Below, one piece after another: positions 39,879 to 50,074 of a stretch of DNA of 64,000 bases. A program made the translations under genes and the position numbers. This DNA is from Curvibacter lanceolatus ATCC 14669 (GTDB taxonomy: Bacteria; Pseudomonadota; Gammaproteobacteria; Burkholderiales; Burkholderiaceae_C): the NCBI RefSeq assembly GCF_000381265.1, contig NZ_KB906262.1, forward strand, positions 173,872-237,871. The letters are read 5' to 3'. The first letter of the stretch is position 1. Every line of letters begins with the position of its first letter. The notes beneath the pieces are model-generated. The model did not search any database. It saw nothing but the letters and a program-made list of their open reading frames with translations, and had not been told where the DNA came from.

Positions 39879-41807
39879 ATGAACCCCTCCGTCCAGGACG
39901 CTCATTCCGAGCACCCCAACCAGTTCGCCCTGCTGCGCCAGCGTCGGTTTGCACCGTTCTTCTGGACCCAGTTCTGTGGTGCGGCCAACGACAACCTGTT
40001 CAAGTTTGCCTTCACGGTGATGGTCACCTACCAGCTGCAGGTCAGCTGGCTGCCGGCTTCGCTGGCCGGGCTGGTGATCGGGGCGCTGTTCATCCTGCCC
40101 TATGTGCTGTTCTCGGCCACCTCGGGCCAGCTGGCCGACAAGTGGGACAAGACGCGGCTGATCCGCCTGGTCAAGTCGCTCGAGATCGCCATCATGCTGA
40201 TCGCGGCCTGGGGCTTTGTCAGTGGCCTGGTGCCGGTGCTGTTGCTGTGCACCTTCCTGATGGGGCTGCACAGCACCCTGTTCGGGCCGGTCAAGTTTGC
40301 CTACATGCCCCAGGTGCTGAGTGAGCGCGAGCTCACTGGGGGCAATGGCATGGTCGAGATGGGCACCTTTGTGGCCATTCTGCTGGGCCAGGTGGCGGGC
40401 GGGCTGCTGGTGGCCGTGCCCGCCGTGGGGCATGCCGAGGTGGCCGTGGCCTGCGTGCTGCTGGCCCTGCTGGGGCGCGGCGTGGCGCAGGCGATCCCGG
40501 CCACGCCGGCCACCGACCCGGGGCTGAAGATCAACTGGAACCCGGTCAGCGAAACCTGGCGCAACCTGCGCCTGGCGCGCGAGAACGTGGTGGTGTTCCG
40601 CTCGCTGCTGGGCATCAGCTGGATGTGGTTCTTCGGCGCGGTGTTCCTGAGCCAGTTCCCCAGCTTTGCCAAGGAGGTGCTGCACGGCGATGAAAAGGTG
40701 GCCTCGCTGCTGCTGGTGGTGTTCTCGGTGGGCATCGGCATCGGTTCGCTGCTGTGCGAGGTGCTGTCGCGCCGCCATGTCGAGATCGGCCTGGTGCCGC
40801 TGGGCGCCATTGGCATGAGCGTGTTTGCCATCGACCTGTACTTCGCCTCGCGCGGCCTGCCGCCGGCCGAGCAGATGGGCCTGGCCGCCTTCGTGGCCCA
40901 GCCGGCGCACTGGCATGTGATGGCCGACCTGCTGCTGCTGAGCCTGTTCGCCGGCCTGTACAGCGTGCCCATGTACGCCCTGATCCAGATGCGCAGCCAG
41001 CCCACCCACCGGGCCCGCATCATCGCGGCCAACAACATCCTCAACGCGCTGTTCATGATCGGCAGCTCGGTGATCGCCGGCGCCCTGCTGGGCGCGGGCT
41101 TCAGCATCCCGCAGGTGTTCCTGTTCGTGGGCCTGGCCAATGCGGTGGTGGCCGGCTACATCTTCCTGCTGGTGCCCGAGTATCTGCTGCGCTTCGTGGC
41201 CTGGGTGATGTCACGCTTTGTGTACCGGTTCAAGGTGCGCGGCGACGAGCACCTGCCGGTGACGGGGGCCGCCGTGCTGGCCTGCAACCACGTGAGCTTT
41301 GTCGATGCGGTGCTGCTGATGGCGGCCAGCCCGCGCCCGATCTACTTCCTGATGGACCACCGCATCTTCCGTGCGCCGCTGCTGGGCACGCTGTTCCGCC
41401 TGGCCAAGGCGATCCCGATCGCGCCGCAGAAGGAAGACCCCGCGGCCTACGAGGCGGCCTTCGAGCGCGCCGCCCAGGTGCTGCGCGAGGGCGACCTGCT
41501 GGCCATCTTCCCCGAAGGCGGCATCACCCGCGACGGGCAGCTCCAGCCCTTCAAGGGCGGCATCGTGAAGATCCTGCAGCGCGCCCAGGCCGACGGTCTG
41601 AGCGTGCCGGTGGTGCCCCTGGCGCTGACCCATCTGTGGGGCTCGTTCTTCAGCCGCATCGAGCAGGGCGACGCCATGGTGCGCCCGTTCCGGCGCGGCC
41701 TGTTCAACCGCGTGGGCTTGGAGGTGGGGGCCCCGATGGCACCGGCCGGCCTCAGCCCCGAGAGCCTGCGCGAGCAGGTGGCGGTGCTGCTGGCGCGCGG
41801 AGACTGA
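39879..41807 (+). CDS. MFS transporter fused to 1-acylglycerol-3-phosphate acyltransferase (LplT-PlsC type)
   Basis: A 642-residue fusion. Residues about 20-430 form an MFS transporter with about 11-12 membrane segments (FWTQFCGAANDNLFKFAF, FSATSGQLADKWDKTRL, TLFGPVKFAYMPQVL), like the lysophospholipid transporter LplT. Residues about 440-640 are a PlsC acyltransferase with NHVSFVDA (H-X4-D), a YFLMD segment and AIFPEGGITRDG. It probably flips lysophospholipids inward and re-acylates them. The AMP-ligase domain of the three-part Aas/LplT fusions is absent. Confidence 0.9.
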   Translation: MNPSVQDAHSEHPNQFALLRQRRFAPFFWTQFCGAANDNLFKFAFTVMVTYQLQVSWLPASLAGLVIGALFILPYVLFSATSGQLADKWDKTRLIRLVKSLEIAIMLIAAWGFVSGLVPVLLLCTFLMGLHSTLFGPVKFAYMPQVLSERELTGGNGMVEMGTFVAILLGQVAGGLLVAVPAVGHAEVAVACVLLALLGRGVAQAIPATPATDPGLKINWNPVSETWRNLRLARENVVVFRSLLGISWMWFFGAVFLSQFPSFAKEVLHGDEKVASLLLVVFSVGIGIGSLLCEVLSRRHVEIGLVPLGAIGMSVFAIDLYFASRGLPPAEQMGLAAFVAQPAHWHVMADLLLLSLFAGLYSVPMYALIQMRSQPTHRARIIAANNILNALFMIGSSVIAGALLGAGFSIPQVFLFVGLANAVVAGYIFLLVPEYLLRFVAWVMSRFVYRFKVRGDEHLPVTGAAVLACNHVSFVDAVLLMAASPRPIYFLMDHRIFRAPLLGTLFRLAKAIPIAPQKEDPAAYEAAFERAAQVLREGDLLAIFPEGGITRDGQLQPFKGGIVKILQRAQADGLSVPVVPLALTHLWGSFFSRIEQGDAMVRPFRRGLFNRVGLEVGAPMAPAGLSPESLREQVAVLLARGD

Positions 41808-41829
41808 GCTCAGTCCCCAGCACCCGATC

Positions 41830-43015
41830 TCAGTCTTCCACCTTGAAACTCAGGCCCGCGTGGGCCTGCAGGCGGGCGATGAGCCTGTCACCCATGGCCG
41901 AGGCCGGGGTCCAGATGCCGCCCGGGGTGGCGGCGCTGTCGAGCAGCAGGCAGGCGGCGGCTTCGCTGATCATCTTGGAGGTGGAGCCATAGCCCGGGTC
42001 GCGGTCGCCCGTCACGCCCACTTTCAGGCTGTGGCCGGCGCTGTCGTGGCCCAGGAACAGCACGTCGTAGTAGCCCGCCTCACGCTCTTCGCGTGAGGGG
42101 CCTTCGCCCGGTTGGGGGCCGGCGTCCGAGCCCATGGACTTGTCATTGGCCACGGCCTGGGCGATGGCCTGGCCTTTCTCGCCCGCGCCGGTGACCAGCA
42201 TCTCGTCGTACACGAAATCGGCCCCGTAGGCCTGTTGCAGCAAAAAGTTGGAGCGGTGCACATTGCGGGTGTTGATGGCCGCCATCACAAAGGGGGCCAC
42301 CCACAGGCCCAGGGCCTCGTCGAGTTCGGGCTTGTTGCCCGAGGGCTGGCGCGGGCCTTCAAAGCCCGGTGTCAGCGAGAAGGGGTTGCGCAGCAGGGCC
42401 AGCACGCCGGGGTCGCTGGCAGCGGCGGCCATGGTGGCCTTCAGGCTGGCGGCCGTGCCGCCCGAGAAGGTGCCCTTCATCTTGCGCACCCTGCCGCGCA
42501 CGCGCTGGGCGGGCTGGCCGAAGCGGGCCTTCATCTCGGTCTGCAGCAGCAGCACACCCAGGTCGAAGGGGATGGAGTCGAAGCCGCAGGAGAACACGAT
42601 GCGGGCGCCGCTGGCGCGCGCCTGGGCCTCGTGGGCATCGATCATGTGGCGCATCCAGGCGGGCTCGCCGCACAGGTCCACGTAGTCCACACCGGCCTGG
42701 GCGCAGGCGGCCACCAGTTCGTTGCCATACAGCTGGTAGGGGCCGACCGTGGTCAGCACCAGGCGGGTTTGCGCCATCAGCGCCTGCAGGCTGGCCGGGT
42801 CGCTGCTGTCGGTCACCACCAGGGGGGGTGTCGGCCGGGGCGCCCAGCTCGTCGCGCACGGCGGCCAGCTTGGCGGCGCTGCGCCCGCCCATGGCCCAAC
42901 GCAGGCCACTGCCGGCCGGGTTCGAGTTCGGGTATTGGCGCAGCAGGTATTCGACCACCAGGCGGCCGGTGAAACCCGTGGCGCCGTGCACCACGATGTC
43001 AAAGGGTTTGCTCAT
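41830..43015 (-). pseudogene. saccharopine dehydrogenase-like (trans-acting enoyl reductase type), frameshifted
   Basis: Start at ATG complement 43013-43015 with AGGAG upstream. The N-terminal Rossmann part (FDIVVHGATGFTGRLVVEYL, AMGGRSAAKLAAVRDEL) is in one frame; the rest (LVLTTVGPYQLYGNELV, YVDLCGEPAWM, FSCGFDSIPFDLGVLLL) is in another. They join at a C7 tract (complement of 42822-42828), where one C too many shifts the frame. With C6 the protein would be about 394 residues. Family members are NAD(P)-dependent oxidoreductases, some acting on lipids. Real pseudogene and sequencing error cannot be told apart here. Confidence 0.82.
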
Positions 43016-43106
43016 GAGGGCTCCTAGAAAAACCGTTGTTGCGCAGAGGCGCAGCACAAAGGCCGCGATTTTGGAGCCCGCCGGCGCGGGGCGCTGTCGC
43101 CCAGGT

Positions 43107-44222
43107 TCAGCCGGCCTGGGCCACCGCCGAGAAGGCCTCGGTGCCCAGCTTGCGGCCCTGCTTGTCGACCACGCTGCTCAGGGCCTTGAAGGCGCTGGCC
43201 TGCAGTGCGTCCGGCAGGCGCACAAAGCTCAGGCCTTCGACCACCGAGTCGCCCTTGAGCAGGGCCCACATCAGAAAGCGCAGGGCCCGTGTCGTCTCGG
43301 CCGGCTGGCTGCTCACGCGTGGCAGCAGCACAAAGGTGCCCATGGTGATCGGCCACACCCCGGGCCCGGGCAGGTTGGCCAGGCTGGCGTGGAAGTTGCC
43401 CTTGGCGGCCCAGTCGCTGGCGCGCAGGGCGGCCTTGAAGCCGGCCACGCCGGCCGTGGCAAATTCACCGGCGGCGTTGCGCAGTTGCACGGGGCTCAGG
43501 CTGTTCGCGCCTACGTAGTTGAAGTCGACATAGCCAATGGCGCCCGCCGTGTCCTGCACCGCGCGCACCACGCCGTCGCTGCCCTTGGCGCCCAGCACGT
43601 GCTCACCCCAGGCCAGGCTGGTCTTGGCGCCCAGGCGTTCCTTCCAGGTCGGGCTCAGGCGGGCCAGGTAGTCGGCCACGTACCAGGTGGTGCCCGAGCC
43701 GTCGCTGCGGCCCACCGGGCGGATGGCCAGGTCGGGCAGGCTGAGCTCGGGGTTCAGGGCCGCGATCTCGGGGGCCGACCAGCGCGTGATGCTGCCCAGG
43801 AAGATCTGCGCCAGCACCTCGCCGGTCAGGCGCAGCCGGCCCCGGGGCACGCGCGGCAGGTTCACCACCGGCACCGCGCCGGTCACAAAGGTGGGCACCA
43901 GCAGCAGCTGGTCACGGCCCAGTTCGGCCTCGGTGGGCGCCACATCCGAGGCGCCAAAGGCCACCTCTTGGGCGCGGATCTTCTTCAGCCCGGCCGACGA
44001 GCCACTGGCCTCGTACTGCAGTTGCACGTCCTGGGTCTTGCCATAGGCCGCGGCCCAGGCGCGGTACAGCGGTGCCGCGGCCGAGGAGCCGGCCCCCGTC
44101 AGGGTCTCACCAGCCCGGGCCAGGCCCCAGGGCGTGGCCAGCAGCAGCGCCAGGGTGGCGCGGCGGCTCAGGGCGGGGGGCAGGGCGTTGTTCGGGAGGG
44201 GGTGGGCAGGGCGGGTGTTCAT
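43107..44222 (-). CDS. phosphate ABC transporter substrate-binding protein PstS-like
   Basis: A 371-residue periplasmic protein with a signal (about 1-33). PstS signatures are LTGAGSSAAAPLYRAWAAAY, YEASGSSAGLKKI, FGASDVAP and PVGRSDGSGTTW, which form the phosphate site, and GAIGYVDFNYV near the C-terminal part. It should bind phosphate. No pstCAB or phoU is nearby, so it is an orphan paralogue that may serve another transporter or act as a scavenging protein. ATG 44222 was chosen over a GTG 16 codons upstream, because it gives the more usual signal length. Confidence 0.87.
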   Translation of the reverse strand: MNTRPAHPLPNNALPPALSRRATLALLLATPWGLARAGETLTGAGSSAAAPLYRAWAAAYGKTQDVQLQYEASGSSAGLKKIRAQEVAFGASDVAPTEAELGRDQLLLVPTFVTGAVPVVNLPRVPRGRLRLTGEVLAQIFLGSITRWSAPEIAALNPELSLPDLAIRPVGRSDGSGTTWYVADYLARLSPTWKERLGAKTSLAWGEHVLGAKGSDGVVRAVQDTAGAIGYVDFNYVGANSLSPVQLRNAAGEFATAGVAGFKAALRASDWAAKGNFHASLANLPGPGVWPITMGTFVLLPRVSSQPAETTRALRFLMWALLKGDSVVEGLSFVRLPDALQASAFKALSSVVDKQGRKLGTEAFSAVAQAG

Positions 44223-44338
44223 GGCGCGGGCGGTCAACAAGCGCGCGATGATACGGGCAGTGTGTGACAAACTTCACGGAATCCAGGATGCCCCTGTCAG
44301 ACCCTGGGGTGAGCGCAGGCCACGGCACAATTCGCTGC

Positions 44339-44839
44339 ATGCCAAGCCAAAACCACCCCCTGTCACTTCTTTTTGTCTGCATGGGCAACATCTGCCGCAG
44401 CCCGACGGCGGAGAGCGTGATGCGCCACAAGGTGCAGGCCCTGGGCCTGGCGTCGCAGGTTCAGGTGGATTCTGCAGGCACCCACGCCTACCACGTGGGC
44501 AGTGCGCCGGATCCTCGCTCACAGGCGCATGCCGCCCGGCGTGGATACGACATGGCCGGGCAGCGCGCCCGCCAGGTCGCCCCGGCCGACTTTGCCCGTC
44601 ACGATCTGATTCTGGCCATGGACCGGGCCAATCTGGCGCGCCTGCGCCAGGCCTGTCCGGCGCAACATCAGGCCAAGCTGCACCTGCTGACCGAGTACGG
44701 GCCGCAGCAGGGGCGGGTTGAAGTGCCTGACCCCTATGAGGGTGGTGCCGCGGGTTTCGAGCAGGTGCTCGACCTGATCGAAGAGGCTTGCGACGGCCTG
44801 CTCGCCCAGCTCACCCCGCCAGCGCCACCCCCAGCCTGA
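44339..44839 (+). CDS. low molecular weight protein-tyrosine phosphatase
   Basis: A 166-residue LMW-PTP. The active-site loop CX5R is in VCMGNICRSPTAES (about 14-27), and the general-acid Asp is in the VPDPYEGG segment near 128-135. It removes phosphate from tyrosine residues, often on exopolysaccharide kinases, though no such genes are near. Its end overlaps the convergent amidase gene by 29 bases. ATG 44339 is the first that keeps the motif near residue 14 as in the family. Confidence 0.92.
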   Translation: MPSQNHPLSLLFVCMGNICRSPTAESVMRHKVQALGLASQVQVDSAGTHAYHVGSAPDPRSQAHAARRGYDMAGQRARQVAPADFARHDLILAMDRANLARLRQACPAQHQAKLHLLTEYGPQQGRVEVPDPYEGGAAGFEQVLDLIEEACDGLLAQLTPPAPPPA

Positions 44840-45995
44840 TCAGCGAGGCGTCCGAGCCCACCGGCCCGATCAGCGACACGCCCAGCGGGGCGTCGGCCTG
44901 GGTCTGGCGGGCCAGCGGCAGCGAGACCTGGGGCAGGCCACCCAGGCCGGCCACGCACAGCATGTGGATGGCGCGGTTGCGGTAGTCCTCCAGGGCCGAC
45001 TCGGGCTCGCTGCGCAGGGGGGCCACGTCGGGCATGGTGGGCAGCAGCAGCACGCCGTCGCTCCCCAGCAGGGCTTGCATGTGGGCCTGGAAGCGGCGGC
45101 GGAAGCTCTCGGCCTGCGCCACCTGGGCATCTGTCACCTGGCGCGACCAGGCAAAACGCTCGGCCACGCCCGGGCCCAGGGGCGGGGCGTAGCGTTCGAT
45201 CAGCGGGCCATCGGTCATCCAGGCCTCGCGGCCCTGGATATAGCGGAAGTTCCAGTACATGGCCTCGAACGAGTCCAGCATCACCGTGCAAGCCGCCGCC
45301 GGCCCCCACAGGCCCTCGGCCTGCGCCAGCACCGGTTGCACGGCGGCCACGGCGGCCGGCTGGGCAAAGGCCCACAGGTCGGTGGGTTGCAGCAGGCGGG
45401 GGCGGTCGGGCAGGGCCACACGGTCCTCGCCCAGCAGCACCTCGGCCACGCGCGAGAAGGTCAGTGCGTCGCGCGCAAAGAAGCCGCAGGTGTCGAAGCT
45501 GGGCGCCAGGTCCAGGGCGCTGGCCAGCGAGATGCGGCCATGGCTGGGGCGCAGGCCGTACAGCCCGCAGTGGCTGGCCGGGGCGCGCACCGAGCCACCG
45601 GTGTCGGTGCCCAGGGCAAAGTCGACCAGGCGCGAAGACACGGCCGAGGCCGAGCCCGAGGACGAGCCGCCGGTGATGCGATCCGGCGCCGCGCCGTTGA
45701 TGGGCGCGCCAAAGTGCGCGTTGTTGCCGTTCATGGAGAAGGCCAGTTCGTCGGTGACGGTCTTGCCGGCAAAGGCGGCCCCGGCGTCCAGCAGGCGCTG
45801 CACCGTGGGCGCCGTGCGGGTCTTCAGGCCCGACAGGGCCAGCACGATGGGGTTGCCGCCGCCGGTGGGGTAGCCGGCCACGTCGAACAGGTCTTTCACG
45901 CCAAAGCGCAGGCCCGACAGGGGCCCGGTGCCGGCATGCGGCACGGGGGCGTCGGGGTAGGGCACAAAGGCGTGCGCGGGGTCATGCAGGGGCAT
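44811..45995 (-). CDS. amidase signature family enzyme
   Basis: A 394-residue amidase. The Ser-cisSer-Lys triad is visible: Lys in RFGVKDLFDVAG (about 34), cis-Ser in RITGGSSSGSA (about 108-118) and the nucleophilic Ser in DTGGSVRAPA (about 133). It hydrolyses a carboxamide to acid and ammonia. It is the last gene of the oligopeptide ABC operon (its ATG overlaps the end of the upstream ATPase gene by 14 bases), so its substrate is probably imported by that transporter. GGAG six bases upstream supports the start. Confidence 0.9.
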   Translation of the reverse strand: MPLHDPAHAFVPYPDAPVPHAGTGPLSGLRFGVKDLFDVAGYPTGGGNPIVLALSGLKTRTAPTVQRLLDAGAAFAGKTVTDELAFSMNGNNAHFGAPINGAAPDRITGGSSSGSASAVSSRLVDFALGTDTGGSVRAPASHCGLYGLRPSHGRISLASALDLAPSFDTCGFFARDALTFSRVAEVLLGEDRVALPDRPRLLQPTDLWAFAQPAAVAAVQPVLAQAEGLWGPAAACTVMLDSFEAMYWNFRYIQGREAWMTDGPLIERYAPPLGPGVAERFAWSRQVTDAQVAQAESFRRRFQAHMQALLGSDGVLLLPTMPDVAPLRSEPESALEDYRNRAIHMLCVAGLGGLPQVSLPLARQTQADAPLGVSLIGPVGSDASLIRLGVALAG

Positions 45996-47028
45996 GGGTG
46001 TCTCCAACGGGTTGTTCGGATGGGGCCGTGTCACGCTCGGGCACCTGCCACTGGAAGCAGCGTACCGCATGGTCGGCACTCACCGCCTCCACCGGGGGCT
46101 GGCTGCTGCGGCACAGGTCGCTGGCGCGCGGGCAGCGCTCGGCAAACGAGCAGCCCGGGGGCAGGCGGGCCAGGTCGGGGGGGGAGCCGCTGATGGTCTG
46201 CAGGCGCTGGCCGGGCACCATGGCCCCGTGCGAGCGGCTGCCCAGCAGGGCTTGGGTGTAGGGGTGGCGGGGGGCGCGGATCAGCTCGCGCACCGAGCCC
46301 TCTTCGACAATGCGCCCGCCATACATCACGGCCACGCGGTCGGCCACCTCGACGGCCGCGCCGATGTCGTGGGTGACGAAGATCACCGACAGGCCCAGTT
46401 CGCGCTGCAGCTCGCGCAGCAGCAGCAGGATCTGGATCTGCACCGTGGCATCGAGTGCGGTGGTGGGTTCGTCGGCCAGCAGCACCTGGGGCTTGCAGGC
46501 CAGGGCCAGGGCGATCATGGCGCGCTGGCGCATGCCGCCCGACATCTCGTGCGGGTAGGCCAGCAGGCGGCGTGCCGGGCTGGGGATGCGCACCTGCTCG
46601 AACAGGGCCAGGGCGCGGCGCTCGGCCTCGGCGCGGCTCACCGGCTCGTGGCGGCGGATGGCCTCCACGATCTGCTGGCCCAGGGGGTACACCGGGTCGA
46701 GCGCCAGCAGCGGCTCCTGAAAGATCATCGAGGTGGTCTTGCCGCGGTAGTCGTTGAGCTCGCGCGGGCTCAGCGCCAGCACATCGCGCCCGTCCACCAG
46801 CACCTTGCCGCGCATCTGGGTGCGCCGCTCGGGGTGCAGGCGCAGCAGGGTGCGCAGGGTCACGCTCTTGCCCGAGCCCGACTCGCCGATCAAGGCCATC
46901 ACCTGGCCGCGGGCCACGTTCAGCGTCACGCCGCTGACGGCCTGCACCGGCAGCTTGCCGCCGGTGAAGGTCACGCACAGGTCTTCGATCTGCACCAGCG
47001 GCGCGGAAGCAGGTTGGGGGCTGTTCAT
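45982..47028 (-). CDS. oligopeptide/dipeptide ABC transporter ATP-binding protein (DppD/OppD-like)
   Basis: A 348-residue ATPase with Walker A GESGSGKS (about 39-46), Q-loop in [19 protein letters not shown], signature LSGG-type [16 protein letters not shown] and Walker [13 protein letters not shown]. The C-terminal oligopeptide-transporter extension ([23 protein letters not shown] with cysteines) marks the Opp/Dpp class. Overlaps by four bases with the upstream second ATPase gene, indicating tight coupling. Confidence 0.93.
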   Translation of the reverse strand: MNSPQPASAPLVQIEDLCVTFTGGKLPVQAVSGVTLNVARGQVMALIGESGSGKSVTLRTLLRLHPERRTQMRGKVLVDGRDVLALSPRELNDYRGKTTSMIFQEPLLALDPVYPLGQQIVEAIRRHEPVSRAEAERRALALFEQVRIPSPARRLLAYPHEMSGGMRQRAMIALALACKPQVLLADEPTTALDATVQIQILLLLRELQRELGLSVIFVTHDIGAAVEVADRVAVMYGGRIVEEGSVRELIRAPRHPYTQALLGSRSHGAMVPGQRLQTISGSPPDLARLPPGCSFAERCPRASDLCRSSQPPVEAVSADHAVRCFQWQVPERDTAPSEQPVGDTHAPA

Positions 47029-48149
47029 GCCAGGGCCTCCTGGGCGTTTTGGGGGCGCAGCAGATTGCTCGGGTCGTGCAGCGAGCGGTTCAAGGCTTTG
47101 GGGTGCTCGCTGCCGCGTTCATGCACCAGGCAGCGCACCTCGTGCAGCGGGCTCACGTTGCTGCGTTCGGGCACCTGGCGGGCGCAGGCCGGCGCGGCCA
47201 TCGGGCAGCGCGGGTGAAAGCGGCAGCCGCCCGGTGGGTCGATCGGGTTGGGTGGGTCGCCGCTCAGGGCCGGGGCCTCGGTGCGGTGGTCCGGGTCCAT
47301 CGAGGGCACGGACGACAGCAGGGCCCGGGTGTAGGGGTGGGCCGGGTTGTCGAACAGGGCGCCGGCCGGGCCCACTTCCACCACCTCGCCCAGGTACATC
47401 ACCAGCACCCGGTCGCTCATGTAGCGCACCACGTTCAGGTCGTGGCTGATGAAGACATAGGTCAGGCCGAACTCGGCCTTCAGGTCCAGCAGCAGGTTGA
47501 GCACCTGGCTTTCCACCGACTTGTCCAGGGCCGACACGGCCTCGTCCAGGATCAGCAGGCGCGGGCGCAGCGCCAGGGCGCGCGCGATGTTGACGCGCTG
47601 GCGCTGGCCACCCGAGAGCTCATGCGGGTAGCGCCCGGCAAAGCGCGCCGGCTCCAGGCCCACGCGGGCCAGCAGGTCGTGTGCCCGGCTCATGGCTTCG
47701 GCGGCCGGCACGCCGTGCACCCGGGGCCCGAAGGCGATCGAGTCTTCCAGGGTCAGGCGCGGGTTGAGCGAGGCATAGCTGTCCTGGAACACCATCTGCA
47801 CCTGGCGGCGGAACTCCTTGAGCGGCAGGTCGCGGCTGCCCACGGTGCGGCCATCGAACACGATCTGGCCGGCCGTGGGTTCAAGCAACTGCATCAGCAG
47901 CCGGGCGGTGGTCGACTTGCCGCAGCCCGATTCGCCCACCACGCCCAGGGTCTCGCCCTTGAGCACCTCGAAGCTCACGCCGTCGACGGCGCGCACCTCG
48001 CCGCGCCGGCGTCCCAGCAGGCCGCCCTGGAGGGGAAAGTGCTTGACCAGGCCGCGGATGGTCAGCAGCGGCTGGGCCGGGCCGCCCACGTCCACGACGC
48101 TCAGCGGGGCTTCAGCCCCGGTCTTGGGGAGTGAATGCCAGGTGCTCAT
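47025..48149 (-). CDS. oligopeptide/dipeptide ABC transporter ATP-binding protein (DppF/OppF-like)
   Basis: A 374-residue ATPase: Walker [11 protein letters not shown]-loop [15 protein letters not shown], signature [16 protein letters not shown] and Walker [13 protein letters not shown], followed by the Opp/Dpp C-terminal motif ([20 protein letters not shown]). The D residue pattern and order fit the second ATPase of a heterodimer. The ATG (complement 48147-48149) overlaps the end of the upstream permease gene by four bases; a longer upstream frame is out of register with any family similarity. Confidence 0.93.
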   Translation of the reverse strand: MSTWHSLPKTGAEAPLSVVDVGGPAQPLLTIRGLVKHFPLQGGLLGRRRGEVRAVDGVSFEVLKGETLGVVGESGCGKSTTARLLMQLLEPTAGQIVFDGRTVGSRDLPLKEFRRQVQMVFQDSYASLNPRLTLEDSIAFGPRVHGVPAAEAMSRAHDLLARVGLEPARFAGRYPHELSGGQRQRVNIARALALRPRLLILDEAVSALDKSVESQVLNLLLDLKAEFGLTYVFISHDLNVVRYMSDRVLVMYLGEVVEVGPAGALFDNPAHPYTRALLSSVPSMDPDHRTEAPALSGDPPNPIDPPGGCRFHPRCPMAAPACARQVPERSNVSPLHEVRCLVHERGSEHPKALNRSLHDPSNLLRPQNAQEALA

Positions 48150-49045
48150 GCGGCCCCCTTGTTGTCCATGGCCGAACGCAGGCCGTCCGACAGCAGGTTG
48201 AAGCTCACCGAGGTGATGAAGATCATCACCCCCGGCAGCGCCGCCACGGCGGGCTGGGTGTAGATGGCGGTGCGCAGGGTGTTCAGCATCAGGCCCCACT
48301 CGGGCTCGGGCGGCTTCACGCCCAGGCCCAGAAAGCTCAGGCCGCTGGCCAGGATCATCGACACCGAGATCAGGCTGGTCGAGTACACGAAGATCGGCCC
48401 CAGCACATTGCCCAGCACGTGCACACGCACGATGGTGAAGGCGCTGGCCCCCGAGGCGCGGGCCGCGTCCACGTAGTCGCGGTTGCGCACCTGGGTGGTC
48501 ACGGCCTCGGCCACGCGGGCGATCTGGGGCACGAAGACCACGGTCAGGGCCACCAGCGAGTTCAGGATGCCCGCGCCCAGCGCACCCGACAGCGCAATCG
48601 CCAGCAGCACCGAGGGGAAGGCATAGAACACGTCGATGGTGCGCATGATCACGGTGTTCAGCGGCCCGCCGGCATAGCCCGCCACCAGCCCGATCAGCGA
48701 GCCGAACACAAAGGCGCACAACACCGGGGCCAGGCCCATGAACAGCGACAGGCGCGCGCCGATCATCAGGCGTGACATCAGGTCGCGCCCCAGCTCGTCG
48801 GTGCCCAGCACAAAGCCCGGGGTGCCCATGGGCTTGAGCCGTTTGAGCATCGAGGCCGCATAGGGGTCGGCCGGGGTGATCCAGGGGCCCAGGGCGGCCA
48901 TCAGCAACAGCAGCAGTACGACCGCACCGGCGGCCATGGCCACGCGGTCGCGCAGCAGCCGGTGCAGCACCGATTGCCAGTAGCCCGGGGATTGCTGCAC
49001 GGTCACGGGCAGCGCGCGCCGGCGGGGGGCCAGGGTCGAAGACAT
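48146..49045 (-). CDS. oligopeptide/dipeptide ABC transporter permease (DppC-like)
   Basis: A 299-residue inner membrane permease with about six membrane segments. It has the N-terminal OppC-type region, [20 protein letters not shown] and the EAA-type loop [20 protein letters not shown], which docks on the ATPases. [14 protein letters not shown] is the typical DppC signature. It is third from the promoter in the operon. Confidence 0.93.
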   Translation of the reverse strand: MSSTLAPRRRALPVTVQQSPGYWQSVLHRLLRDRVAMAAGAVVLLLLLMAALGPWITPADPYAASMLKRLKPMGTPGFVLGTDELGRDLMSRLMIGARLSLFMGLAPVLCAFVFGSLIGLVAGYAGGPLNTVIMRTIDVFYAFPSVLLAIALSGALGAGILNSLVALTVVFVPQIARVAEAVTTQVRNRDYVDAARASGASAFTIVRVHVLGNVLGPIFVYSTSLISVSMILASGLSFLGLGVKPPEPEWGLMLNTLRTAIYTQPAVAALPGVMIFITSVSFNLLSDGLRSAMDNKGAA

Positions 49046-49077
49046 GGGGCTTCCTTCAGAGGCTGGGGGGCAAGGGA

Positions 49078-50031
49078 TCAGGCCCGCGCAATGCGCGGGT
49101 CGAGCAGGGTTTGCAGCAGGTCCACGATCAGGTTCAGCAGCACGAAGAACAGGGCCAGCACCAGAATGGTTCCCTGCAGCAGCGGCAGGTCGCGCTGGAA
49201 GATGGCAGAGTTCAGCAGAAAGCCCGTGCCGGGCCAGGAGAACACGGTCTCGATCAGGATCGAGCCGCCCAGCAGGTAGCCCAGTTGCAGGCCCATCACC
49301 GCCAGCGCGGTGGGGGCGGCGTTCTTCAGCAGGTGGCGGAACACGCCCAGCTGGGTCAGGCCGCGGGCGCGCAGGCCGACGATGAACTCCTGCTCCAGGA
49401 TCTCGGCCACCAGGGCGCGCACGGTGCGCGAGATGATGCCCATCGGGATCACCGACATGGTCACGGCCGGCAGCACCAGGAACTGCAGGTGCTCCCAGTC
49501 CCAGGCCCAGCCCTCCGAGCCCGAGGGGCCGGCGCCGGTGGCGGGCAGCCACATCAGGCTCGACGAGAAGATGATCACCATCACCATGCCCAGCCAGTAG
49601 TGCGGCACGCTCACGCCCAGCACCGACAGCAGCGAGGCCAGCTTGTCGACCCAGGAGTTGCGGAAGAAGCCCGCCACAAAGCCGAACAGGCTGCCCAGCA
49701 CAAAGCCGATGGCGGTGGCCACGACGGCCAGGCGCAAGGTGTTGCCCACGGCCTTCATCACCTCGGCCGCCACCGGCCGGCCGGTTTCGATCGAGGTGCC
49801 CAGGTCACCCTGGGCGGCGCGCCACAGCCACAGCCCGAACTGCTCGGGGTAGCTGCGGTCGAAGCCGTAGAGCTGGCGCATCTGCGCCGCCAGCTCGGCC
49901 GAGGCGTCGGGCGGCAGGATGGACACCAGCGGATCGCCCGGCGCCAGGTGCACCAGGGCAAAACACACCAGGGACACGCCCAGCATGATGGGCAGGGCGT
50001 AGCTCAGGCGACGCAGCAGGTAGGTGAACAT
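49078..50031 (-). CDS. oligopeptide/dipeptide ABC transporter permease (DppB-like)
   Basis: A 317-residue permease. The N-terminus MFTYLLRRLSYALPIMLGVS is typical of DppB. It has a large periplasmic loop (about 35-95), the EAA loop GLRARGLTQLGVFRHLLKNA and the C-terminal LQTLLDPRIA. Six membrane segments are expected. It lies 32 bases from the DppC-like gene and 43 from the binding protein gene. Confidence 0.93.
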   Translation of the reverse strand: MFTYLLRRLSYALPIMLGVSLVCFALVHLAPGDPLVSILPPDASAELAAQMRQLYGFDRSYPEQFGLWLWRAAQGDLGTSIETGRPVAAEVMKAVGNTLRLAVVATAIGFVLGSLFGFVAGFFRNSWVDKLASLLSVLGVSVPHYWLGMVMVIIFSSSLMWLPATGAGPSGSEGWAWDWEHLQFLVLPAVTMSVIPMGIISRTVRALVAEILEQEFIVGLRARGLTQLGVFRHLLKNAAPTALAVMGLQLGYLLGGSILIETVFSWPGTGFLLNSAIFQRDLPLLQGTILVLALFFVLLNLIVDLLQTLLDPRIARA

Positions 50032-50074
50032 GGCGGGGCTCTGGTGGCGTGGGCTGTGTTTGCGTGGGTGGGGC

